Notes under the pieces: model-generated | Databases searched by the model: none | Seen by the model: the letters and a program-made list of their open reading frames with translations, nothing else | What the model was told of the DNA's origin: nothing | Program-made: the position numbers and the translations under genes | Shown here: positions 49,242-56,614 of the stretch, piece by piece | Layout: each line of letters opens with the position of its first letter | Position numbering within the stretch: position 1 is the stretch's first letter | Assembly (NCBI RefSeq): GCF_019219025.1 | Contig: NZ_JAHUWN010000006.1 | Coordinates: 186,001-250,000, forward strand | Length of the DNA stretch: 64,000 bases | Direction of reading: 5' to 3' | Source: Bacillus sp. sid0103 | GTDB taxonomy: Bacteria; Bacillota; Bacilli; Bacillales_B; DSM-18226

Positions 49242-49586
49242 TGGGTGGAATATAGACAAAAACGCTTGGAACTTACCTTTCAAGCGGTTTTGTTTTGTGA
49301 AAAAAAGTGAGGGCAAGTTATAGGATTTTTAAATATTGAAATACAAATTAATTAAAAAAAGAAAAATAAATTTTTCATTAAGTGCAGGCTTACGTAAGTA
49401 TGAATAAAGAAAGGACTAGAAATCACAAACAACAAAATTATATTATTATATTTTTATAGTTAATTTTTTTGTATATTCATATAGTTTAATTCTTTTTTTT
49501 TGTTAACTATGTGTGCTATATTAGATAAGTAAATTCACTATATTCAGCAAGTGGAGAACAATCTGATAATTAAAGGGGAGAATGAA
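49242..49586. other. 345-bp AT-rich intergenic region
   Basis: Apart from the patB terminator (AAAACGCTTG with CAAGCGGTTTT, 49258-49295) I see only AT-rich sequence. No operator or riboswitch was recognised. Confidence 0.5.
49258..49297 (+). terminator. terminator after patB
   Basis: AAAACGCTTG pairs with CAAGCGGTTTT with one bulge, followed by GTTTTGTG. Confidence 0.65.
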
Positions 49587-50357
49587 ATGAAGAAATTAGG
49601 TCTATTAAGTTTGTTATTAATCCTTTCTATCTTTATCGCTGCTTGTGGAAGCAAAGAAACAGCAGGCGAGAAAGAAAAAGGTGGAAAAGTATATAAAGTC
49701 GGTGTTGATACCACTTATCCGCCGTTTGAATTTAAAGAAGGTAACGAGTATAAGGGAATTGATATCGAATTAATCAATGCAATAGCGAAAAACCAAGGCA
49801 TTAAAATCGAACTTTCACCAATGGATTTCGGTGGAATTATTCCAGCAATGCAAGCAAATCAGCTAGATGTGGCCATTGCAGGAATGAGTATTACGGATGA
49901 TAGAAAAAAGGTAGTAGATTTCTCAACACCATATTTTGATGCTGGGTTAACAGTCGTTGTTAAAAAAGATAATTCTAGTATTAAATCAGTAGATGACCTT
50001 AAAGGAAAAAAGGTTGCAGTTAAAAAAGGAACAACTGGTGCTAAATATGCACAAGATAATGCTGCAAAATTAGGGATTACCGTTACTCAATTTAATGATA
50101 GCCCTGCCATGTTCCAAGAGGTAGCTAACGGAAATGCAGATGCTCTTATTGAAGATTATCCTGTAATTTCGTATGCAATTGCCCAAAAAGACCTTGGATT
50201 AAAAATCGTGGGCGATCGCTTAAATGGAGATCAATATGGAATTGCTGTACTAAAAGGACAAAACGCGGATATTTTGAAAAAAATTAACAAAGGCCTTGAT
50301 GAGTTAAAGAAAGATGGAACGTATGATAAAATTATTAAATCGTATCTAGGTGAATAG
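49587..50357 (+). CDS. polar amino-acid ABC substrate-binding lipoprotein
   Basis: A 256-residue receptor. Signal peptide MKKLGLLSLLLILSIFIAAC with lipobox cysteine at 20, then the class II binding fold: VGVDTTYPPFEF, GIDIELINAIAKNQGI, AIAGMSITDDRKKVVDFS. This pattern is that of GlnH/cystine-type receptors; glutamine is the likeliest ligand, cystine is possible given neighbouring patB. ATG 49587 follows AAGGGGAGA by 5 bases; an earlier in-frame ATG at 49551 has none. Confidence 0.85.
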   Translation: MKKLGLLSLLLILSIFIAACGSKETAGEKEKGGKVYKVGVDTTYPPFEFKEGNEYKGIDIELINAIAKNQGIKIELSPMDFGGIIPAMQANQLDVAIAGMSITDDRKKVVDFSTPYFDAGLTVVVKKDNSSIKSVDDLKGKKVAVKKGTTGAKYAQDNAAKLGITVTQFNDSPAMFQEVANGNADALIEDYPVISYAIAQKDLGLKIVGDRLNGDQYGIAVLKGQNADILKKINKGLDELKKDGTYDKIIKSYLGE

Positions 50358-50374
50358 AGAATATGTGATGATTA

Positions 50375-50402
50375 GGCGCGCTTAATGCGCGCTTTCTTTT
50401 TT
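50375..50402 (+). terminator. intra-operon GC hairpin
   Basis: GCGCGC (50376-50381), loop TTAAT, GCGCGC (50387-50392), then TTTCTTTTTT. Probably a partial terminator that makes more receptor than membrane components. Confidence 0.75.
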
Positions 50403-50419
50403 GAAAGGGGATGAACAAG

Positions 50420-51064
50420 ATGGATATTATTTCTGCAGCATTGCCAATGTTATTAAAAGGGCTTCAAGTAACCCTATATATATTTGTAATTGCCATTATT
50501 CTAGGTTTTTTAATTGGTTTAGTAATAGCGTTATTGCGATTAGCACCAATCAAGTTCTTAAACTGGATTGCTAAGGTTTATGTTGATGCCATTCGTGGGA
50601 CACCATTTATTGTACAATTGTTTTTTATCTATTTCGGTGTAAACTCTCTCCAATTGGTTTCCTTAAACAGCACAACCGCTGGGATCATCACTGTTGCCAT
50701 AAATGCGGGGGCCTATTTTGCTGAGATTATCAGAGCGGGAATTCAATCGATTGATAAAGGACAGACTGAAGCAGCGAGATCGATTGGTTTTACAGGCGCA
50801 CAAACCATGAGATATGTGGTGCTTCCACAGGCCTTTAGAAGAATGCTACCTACAATTACAAACCAATCAATTATAAGTTTAAAGGATACGTCTCTTTTAT
50901 CTGTTATTGGGATTGCAGATTTAACTCAGCAAGGACAAATTCAAGCCTCTGCCACCTTCGAAGCATTTAAGATTTGGCTGGCTGTAGGAATCATTTATTT
51001 TATTATTATTTATTTATTAACACTGCTTGCTAATTTCATAGAAAGGAGGATTCAGATTAGATGA
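50420..51064 (+). CDS. polar amino-acid ABC permease
   Basis: A 214-residue HisM/GlnP-type permease with about five helices and the EAA-type loop [20 protein letters not shown], preceded by [28 protein letters not shown] lies 10 bases before ATG 50420; the ATG at 50411 abuts it and is unlikely. Ends in an ATGA overlap with the ATPase gene. Confidence 0.85.
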   Translation: MDIISAALPMLLKGLQVTLYIFVIAIILGFLIGLVIALLRLAPIKFLNWIAKVYVDAIRGTPFIVQLFFIYFGVNSLQLVSLNSTTAGIITVAINAGAYFAEIIRAGIQSIDKGQTEAARSIGFTGAQTMRYVVLPQAFRRMLPTITNQSIISLKDTSLLSVIGIADLTQQGQIQASATFEAFKIWLAVGIIYFIIIYLLTLLANFIERRIQIR

Positions 51065-51789
51065 GCATGATCACTGTTAAAAACCTAAGAAAATCGTTTG
51101 GTAAGGTAGAGGTATTAAAAGATATCAATGCAGAAATAAAAGAAAAAGAGGTAGTTTGCGTTATTGGTCCTTCTGGCTCAGGAAAGAGTACGTTCCTTCG
51201 CTGTTTAAATCGCCTTGAAGAAATTTCAGGTGGAGAGGTAGTCATTAACGGACAGGATATAACAGACCCAAAAATCAATATAAACAAAGTTAGACAAGAA
51301 GTAGGAATGGTGTTTCAGCAATTTAATCTATTTCCTCATAAAACTGTTTTAGAGAACATCACCATGGGACCTATTAAAATTCACGGGATTGATAAAGCAG
51401 CAGCTGAAAAATTGGCATTTGAGCTATTAGACAAAGTAGGTCTTAGAGAAAAAGCGAATAGCTTTCCTGGAGAACTATCTGGGGGGCAAAAACAGAGGGT
51501 TGCGATTGCCAGGGCATTAGCCATGAATCCAAAAATTATGCTATTTGACGAGCCGACATCTGCACTTGACCCTGAAATGGTTGGTGATGTTTTAGAAGTT
51601 ATGAAACAGCTTGCTATAGAAGGTATGACAATGGTTGTGGTTACCCATGAAATGGGTTTTGCCAGGGAAGTCGGCGATCGGGTCATCTTCATGGACGGAG
51701 GTTACATTGTTGAAGAAAATAAACCGAATGAGTTATTCAGTAACCCTCAGCACGAACGAACCCAAGCGTTCTTAAGCAAGGTACTTTAA
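51061..51789 (+). CDS. polar amino-acid ABC ATPase
   Basis: A 242-residue GlnQ/HisP-type ATPase: Walker [11 protein letters not shown]-loop [10 protein letters not shown], signature [15 protein letters not shown], Walker [15 protein letters not shown] and H-loop [10 protein letters not shown]. Third gene of the amino-acid importer; ATG overlaps the permease stop by 4 bases. Confidence 0.9.
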   Translation: MSMITVKNLRKSFGKVEVLKDINAEIKEKEVVCVIGPSGSGKSTFLRCLNRLEEISGGEVVINGQDITDPKININKVRQEVGMVFQQFNLFPHKTVLENITMGPIKIHGIDKAAAEKLAFELLDKVGLREKANSFPGELSGGQKQRVAIARALAMNPKIMLFDEPTSALDPEMVGDVLEVMKQLAIEGMTMVVVTHEMGFAREVGDRVIFMDGGYIVEENKPNELFSNPQHERTQAFLSKVL

Positions 51790-52206
51790 ACTACAACATG
51801 GTTTCCTACCTGAATAAGGAAAACATGTTAGCAAATTACCTGTTAATATATTTTATTATTTGAGGCGTAGCATATTCAAGCCATTAAATACTAGAGTTTA
51901 AATGACTCTAGTATTTGATGGCTTATTTTTATTTACTATTTTAGTGGTCCTTGTTGGAGAGGATACCTGTGATGTTGGAAAAATACCTGCGATTTATATA
52001 TTCCTATTTCGTTCTCCTCCTAGATAACTCCATTGATTTAAAACCCACCGCTTTTGATATTTATTTTGAACAGAAATTTAAAAAGCTATGTTGTTTAATA
52101 ACAGTTAGGATGGACAACCTATAAAAGTTATTTTTTCATTTTGCAACGGAGAGCAAGTTAGTTAGTTTTTAACTTTACAACTGTAATATCATTAGGAGTG
52201 AGTTAA
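51790..52206. other. 417-bp intergenic region
   Basis: Holds the strong terminator at 51878. A 50-codon frame at 51972-52124 (MLEKYLRFIYSYFVLLLDN at its start) has GAGAGGA 9 bases upstream and one hydrophobic segment, but I cannot support it as a gene beyond that. Confidence 0.4.
51878..51932 (+). terminator. strong long-stem terminator
   Basis: AAGCCATTAAATACTAGAGT (51878-51897) pairs with ACTCTAGTATTTGATGGCTT (51905-51924) with few mismatches, then ATTTTTATTT. Ends the amino-acid ABC operon. Confidence 0.85.
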
Positions 52207-52836
52207 GTGATAAGAGATAAAAGTGCTTACTTTCATTTACTACTTATCTTGATTGTAATTGCCGTTTTTAGTTGGTCAATCTATAAGCCAGCAGGATATT
52301 TAATATGGGCGATGGAAGTAGTTCCTGCCATTGTAATATGTATGATTGTACTTTTTACCTATAATAAGTTTCGTCTTACTTCGCTAGCCTATCTCATAAT
52401 TGCCATTCTTTCGATTCTTACCTTCATTGGTGGTCATTATACTTACTCAAAGGTTCCACTTTTTACTTGGATAAAAGATTATTTTGAATTAAATCGAAAC
52501 CACTATGACCGCTTTGGGCATTTCTTAAAAGGATTGTTTGCCATTGTAATAAGAGAAGTATTAATCCGAAAAAGAGTGACTAAAAAAGGTCCTTGGTTAA
52601 TTTCGGTGATATTAAGTTTTTCACTCGCAATTGGAGCTATGTATGAAATAATCGAATGGTTATCGACTAAATTAACAAAGAACAGAAAGACTTCCACTGA
52701 GTTTTTAGGAGCACAAGGTGATATTTGGGATGCACAGTGGGATATGTTTTTAACCTTTATTGGTTCTATCCTCGCCTTACTCATATTATCAAAAGTACAT
52801 AACAGGCTATTAGAAAAAATTAAGGGATTGAAATAA
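52207..52836 (+). CDS. DUF2238 (YjdF-like) membrane protein
   Basis: A 209-residue protein with about six hydrophobic helices. NRNHYDRFGHFLKGLFAIV and the loop GAMYEIIEWLSTK ... GAQGDIWDAQWDMF contain the conserved His/Asp/Glu residues of the DUF2238 family, whose function is unknown. GTG 52207 lies behind AGGAGTGAGTTAA. Monocistronic. Confidence 0.8.
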   Translation: MIRDKSAYFHLLLILIVIAVFSWSIYKPAGYLIWAMEVVPAIVICMIVLFTYNKFRLTSLAYLIIAILSILTFIGGHYTYSKVPLFTWIKDYFELNRNHYDRFGHFLKGLFAIVIREVLIRKRVTKKGPWLISVILSFSLAIGAMYEIIEWLSTKLTKNRKTSTEFLGAQGDIWDAQWDMFLTFIGSILALLILSKVHNRLLEKIKGLK

Positions 52837-53021
52837 AAAAAGGAAGAAGGATTATTTTGTAATTCTTGTACTAGTTATTTAAGCCATTCTTTATTTTGTA
52901 GACGTAACACATTTGTAATGGTAAGGTTTTCCTATGGAGGAAAGTATTTTAACAATAAATTGGGTTAACAGGAAGGACTGACCATTCTATTCAATTCTAA
53001 TTGAGAGGAGGAAGCACCTAC

Positions 53022-53954
53022 ATGAATTTTTCTCAAGATACTATTATTGATGTAAAAGGACTTGTAAAGAACTATGGATCATTTAAAGCGGTGAGTGGTG
53101 TCCATTTTCAAGTACGAAAGGGTGAGATATTCGGTCTCTTGGGTCCTAATGGCGCAGGGAAAACGACTACGCTTGAAATGCTGGTAGGCCTGCGTAAACC
53201 AGATGAAGGAACAGCCATAATTGGTTCACACGATATCTTACGTGAGCTTTCAAAAATAAAGGAAATCATCGGGGTACAGTTACAATCAACTTCGCTTTTT
53301 GAACTGCTGACTGTTGAGGAAATTCTGCAAATGTACGCAAGCTTTTATCCATCACATATTTCTATTTCTCAACTCATAGAAGATGTGTTGCTTACTGAGA
53401 AAAGCAAAAGCCGAATAAAAGGTCTTTCAGGTGGTCAAAAGCAGCGTTTAGCGATTGCTCTAGCATTGGTTCACGATCCACAGGTTGTTTTCTTAGATGA
53501 ACCGACCACGGGTTTAGATCCTCAAGCTAGACGATCATTATGGGATATTGTTCTTCAATTGAAAAATAAAGGCAAAACAATCGTGTTAACCACTCATTAC
53601 ATGGATGAAGCACACAATCTATGCGATCGAATTGCCATCATGGATCAAGGGGAACTGATTGCTTTGGATGCCCCTACTCAATTAGTGAAAAGTCTCCAGT
53701 CAGATAGCGCCTTAGAGTTTAGAGTCTTAGAACAAGTAGACTTCATTGATTTCTCTAGTATTGACTGTGTAAAGAAAGTTGGAAATCAAACAGATATCCA
53801 TGTACTTTATACGGATCATTTACAGAACACATTGACAAGCTTAATCCAATTTGCAACTGAAAACAATCTGCAAATAATTGATCTGCAAACAAGGACAGCG
53901 ACACTAGAAGATGTATTTATTCACATGACGGGAAGGAGATTAAGAGAAGCATGA
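53022..53954 (+). CDS. ABC exporter ATPase
   Basis: A 310-residue CcmA-type ATPase of the drug/lipid ABC-2 exporter class: Walker A GPNGAGKTT, signature [15 protein letters not shown], Walker B VVFLDEPTTGLDPQ, H-loop VLTTHYMDEA and the usual C-terminal regulatory tail ending in TATLEDVFIHMTGRRLREA. GAGAGGAGG lies 10 bases before ATG 53022. Overlaps the permease gene by 4 bases. Confidence 0.9.
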   Translation: MNFSQDTIIDVKGLVKNYGSFKAVSGVHFQVRKGEIFGLLGPNGAGKTTTLEMLVGLRKPDEGTAIIGSHDILRELSKIKEIIGVQLQSTSLFELLTVEEILQMYASFYPSHISISQLIEDVLLTEKSKSRIKGLSGGQKQRLAIALALVHDPQVVFLDEPTTGLDPQARRSLWDIVLQLKNKGKTIVLTTHYMDEAHNLCDRIAIMDQGELIALDAPTQLVKSLQSDSALEFRVLEQVDFIDFSSIDCVKKVGNQTDIHVLYTDHLQNTLTSLIQFATENNLQIIDLQTRTATLEDVFIHMTGRRLREA

Positions 53955-55051
53955 AAGCTTACTGGCAGTTAACTCTCGCACAGCTGCGCATTTTTCTACG
54001 GAATCGCCAGGTGCTGATGTGGACTTTGATCTTCCCGATCCTCCTCATGACCATGCTAGGTTTATTTTTAGGTAAAGGAAATGGACTATCCCTGTCAATC
54101 GGACTGATTGATGAAGATCACACAACGTTTTCAAGTGAGTTTGTAAAAGCTCTTAAAAAAAATGAAGCAATTCATCTAGAGATGAGAAAAGATGAAGAGT
54201 CAGCACAAACCAGTTTGAAAAATGGTGATTTACAACTTGTCGTCCTCATTCCTAAAGGCTATGAATCTAGTTTGAAAAATAGTGGATCACAAGTAAAGCC
54301 ATTCAACATCCCGGTTTATTTTAATGATACGAATTTTGCTGTTTCACAGGTAGGCTTAGCTCTTGTTAATGGAGTAATCGATGAAATTAGTAAACGTATT
54401 GTTTCTTATGAGCCAGTCGTTGTGATGGATTCGCACGGAATACAAGCTCTTCAATTGCAATATATTGATTTCTTGGTACCCGGTATTGTTGCTATGATGA
54501 TTATGAGTAATAACATGAATGGGGTAGCTGGTCAAATAGCAGCATGGAGAGAGCGTGGGATTTTACGCAGGATGCAGGGGACTACCCTCAAAGCCTCTAC
54601 TTTCATAGCAGCACAAATTACAGCTAGGTTGGTAATGAATGGATTGCAAGCGCTGATAGTATTACTAGTTGCCCATCTCTTATTTGGCGTTGAAGTCCGC
54701 GGTTCTTGGTTTACCTTGATATGTTTTATAGTTCTTGGAACACTAGCTTTTATGGCAATCGGGTTCATCATTGCGGGAATTGCAAAAACACCTGAAAGTG
54801 CCGCACCGATCGCAGGTGTGCTATCATTCCCAATGTTATTTTTAGGGGGAGTTTTCTTCCCAATAAAAAATATGCCGGAGTTTCTTCAACCTATCGTAAA
54901 GATCCTGCCGATTTCACATTTAAGCACGGCATTGCGAGAAATCATGAATGTTGGGGCAAGCTGGACGAGTTTGGGGATGGAAACAGCTATTTTAGGCGGT
55001 TGGCTAATTGCTGCATTTGTGATAGCTAGTTATACATTTAAATGGGAGTAA
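53951..55051 (+). CDS. ABC-2 type exporter permease
   Basis: A 366-residue ABC-2 permease: one N-terminal helix (about 20-45), an extracellular domain to about 170, and five C-terminal helices with GAPIAGVLSFPMLFLGGVFFP-like APIAGVLSFPMLFLGGVFFP and LPISHLSTALREIM. Forms an exporter with the preceding ATPase; substrate unknown, possibly a drug or lipid. ATGA overlap with the ATPase gene. Confidence 0.85.
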   Translation: MKAYWQLTLAQLRIFLRNRQVLMWTLIFPILLMTMLGLFLGKGNGLSLSIGLIDEDHTTFSSEFVKALKKNEAIHLEMRKDEESAQTSLKNGDLQLVVLIPKGYESSLKNSGSQVKPFNIPVYFNDTNFAVSQVGLALVNGVIDEISKRIVSYEPVVVMDSHGIQALQLQYIDFLVPGIVAMMIMSNNMNGVAGQIAAWRERGILRRMQGTTLKASTFIAAQITARLVMNGLQALIVLLVAHLLFGVEVRGSWFTLICFIVLGTLAFMAIGFIIAGIAKTPESAAPIAGVLSFPMLFLGGVFFPIKNMPEFLQPIVKILPISHLSTALREIMNVGASWTSLGMETAILGGWLIAAFVIASYTFKWE

Positions 55052-55075
55052 AAAAACAATATAGGAGGAAAAACA

Positions 55076-55495
55076 ATGAATCAAAATTACCAGAATCACC
55101 GTAGATTTCACCCATTGTTTCATTATATCTTATCGCTCTTATTATTACTTACATTGGTAGGTGCTATTTGGTTAATTATTAGAAACGGAATTAGTCTATC
55201 TGCCATCCTTTTTTTAGCCATCGTTTTTATCTTGGCCATCATGTTTTTATTAATTAGACAGTATCCTTTAAAAGCACAGGACCGAGCGATACGAGCAGAA
55301 GAAAATCTTCGCCATTATGTTTTGACAGGAAAATTACTTGATGCCAGACTTACAATGGGTCAAATTATAGCTCTCAGGTTTGCTAGTGATGATGAATTAC
55401 CGGAACTAAGCGAAAAGGCAGTTTCACAAAATTTAAGCCCAGATGAAATTAAGAAACAGATTACTAATTGGAAAGCAGATTATTATAGAGTGTAA
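55076..55495 (+). CDS. DUF6526-like protein
   Basis: A 139-residue protein with two adjacent membrane helices (about residues 17-35 and 42-60) followed by a cytosolic part RQYPLKAQDRAIRAEENLR and LRFASDDELPEL, as in the DUF6526 family. Function is unknown. TAGGAGG lies about 8 bases before ATG 55076, and the gene is only 24 bases behind the exporter permease, so the three are one operon. Confidence 0.65.
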   Translation: MNQNYQNHRRFHPLFHYILSLLLLLTLVGAIWLIIRNGISLSAILFLAIVFILAIMFLLIRQYPLKAQDRAIRAEENLRHYVLTGKLLDARLTMGQIIALRFASDDELPELSEKAVSQNLSPDEIKKQITNWKADYYRV

Positions 55496-55565
55496 TATTA
55501 GCAAAAACCTACTCTCCAATTGGATAGAGATTTTAATTTTCATGTTAAAAGCAGTGTGATTTGGT

Positions 55566-55694
55566 GAAATTGATGTGCCCCCCGGGTATCTGGATCATGA
55601 GATATTGAATGGTTCTTCCTATTCTGTTAATCGCGTGAAAGAGACGGACATTCTAACTTCTATTAAACTTCCAGAAGGGATTGTGTTGATGTAA
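55566..55694 (+). pseudogene. C-terminal gene remnant, family unknown
   Basis: Forty-two codons read EIDVPPGYLDHEILNG then YSVNRVKETDILTSIKLPEG and end in TAA. A stop lies just upstream (55557) and there is no credible start or ribosome site. Composition is protein-like, but the parent family is not recognised. Confidence 0.4.
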
Positions 55695-55736
55695 AAGGTG
55701 GTTAAACGCCCGAAAACAGTTTTAGGGAAGAGTTAC

Positions 55737-56092
55737 GGTAAGAAAGAGGCCTCTTAAATTCCCAAAGATCGGATTCACAAAGGATTCGGGTAAGAAAGAG
55801 GCCTCTTAAATTCCCATAGATCTGATTCACAAAGGATTCGGGTAAGAAAGAGGCCTCTTAAATTCCCAAAGATCGGATTCGCAAAGGATTCGGGTAAGAA
55901 AGAGGCCTCTTAAATTCCCAAAGATCGGATTCGCAAAGGGTTCGGGTAAAAAAGAGAGCCTCTTATTTCCCGAAATCTGTTCTCCAAGGTGGATACGGTA
56001 AGAAAGAGTCCTCTTAAATGCCCGAAAGCTGATTTCGCATGGGGATACGGTAAGTAAGAGAGTTCTTTAGTGCCCGAAACCCTGATTAATTA
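55737..56092. repeat. 52-bp tandem repeat, seven units
   Basis: GGTAAGAAAGAG-type unit starts fall at 55737, 55789, 55841, 55893, 55945, 55997 and 56049, exactly 52 bp apart. The inner four units are nearly identical and contain AAGAGGCCTCTT palindromes; the outer ones diverge. A further decayed unit may begin near 55691. Confidence 0.9.
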
Positions 56093-56149
56093 ATGAAACG
56101 GTCACTATGAGGTCGTTCCCAAAAACTATAATTTACCATGATTCACACT

Positions 56150-56167
56150 TTGTTCAACATTTCACAA
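56150..56167. promoter_or_regulatory. Rex-like site before a 75-codon ORF
   Basis: TTGTTCAACATTTCACAA matches the Rex consensus TTGTGAANNNNTTCACAA at 12 of 14 fixed positions. It lies 59 bases before the ORF start. Confidence 0.5.
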
Positions 56168-56225
56168 ACTATTTTCCAAATTTCATGTTATGATCAATTC
56201 ATAAACAAACAAGGAGTGATAAGAC

Positions 56226-56453
56226 ATGATGGTTTGTGAATGGAAAACCTTCTCGACCGATTCTGAAACTTATACAATGGAAACATTCGAAGAATCAGTT
56301 GGTGACGAATTTGAGGCAATGTATTTCAAAGAAAATGAAGATGTTCCTGCCTATATTTGGACCGTAAATTACGTGATCATTGTTAAAAAGTATTCGAAAG
56401 TTCTAACCGACATTTTATTCGAAAAGATACCGCGTAATCCTGTGTGTGAATAA
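56226..56453 (+). CDS. hypothetical 75-residue acidic protein
   Basis: A small acidic soluble protein, MMVCEWKTFSTDSETYTMET at the start, with cysteines at residue 4 and near the C-terminus and no membrane segment. ACAAGGAGTGATAAGAC supports ATG 56226 (or 56229). A Rex-like site lies upstream and two Rex boxes separate it from adhE, so it may be induced together with fermentation genes. No family is recognised. Confidence 0.6.
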   Translation: MMVCEWKTFSTDSETYTMETFEESVGDEFEAMYFKENEDVPAYIWTVNYVIIVKKYSKVLTDILFEKIPRNPVCE

Positions 56454-56509
56454 CAAATTGCGTAAAAATCAAGTGGAATGTTTTTATTTTTAACAGATAA
56501 TGTGAAAAA

Positions 56510-56527
56510 CTTCACAAATAAGACACC
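56510..56527. promoter_or_regulatory. Rex operator 1 of adhE
   Basis: ATGTGAAAAACTTCACAA, one base off the Rex consensus, about 88-105 bases before the adhE start. Confidence 0.75.
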
Positions 56528-56570
56528 CAAAGAAAATACCAACTTGATTGTTTATATTTTTTATAAACAT

Positions 56571-56588
56571 TTGTGAAAAATTTCACAA
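56571..56588. promoter_or_regulatory. Rex operator 2 of adhE
   Basis: TTGTGAAAAATTTCACAA, a perfect Rex palindrome ending 26 bases before the adhE ATG. Rex leaves such sites when NADH rises. Confidence 0.85.
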
Positions 56589-56614
56589 AAACTAAATCAA
56601 ACGGAGGTATTACG

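Larger units (their letters stand above)
55496..56225. other. 730-bp region: gene remnant, 52-bp repeat, Rex-like site
   Basis: No intact gene. Contains a coding-like remnant (55566-55694), the 52-bp tandem repeat (55737-56092) and a Rex-like half-conserved site at 56150, listed separately. Confidence 0.7.

Noticed and set aside
51972..52124. 50-codon ORF with one hydrophobic segment
   Set aside because: Only a modest ribosome site, no promoter seen and no recognisable family; mentioned in the intergenic entry but not called as a gene.
55737..56092. CRISPR-like array in the 52-bp repeat
   Set aside because: The whole 52-bp unit is repeated, not a short repeat with variable spacers.
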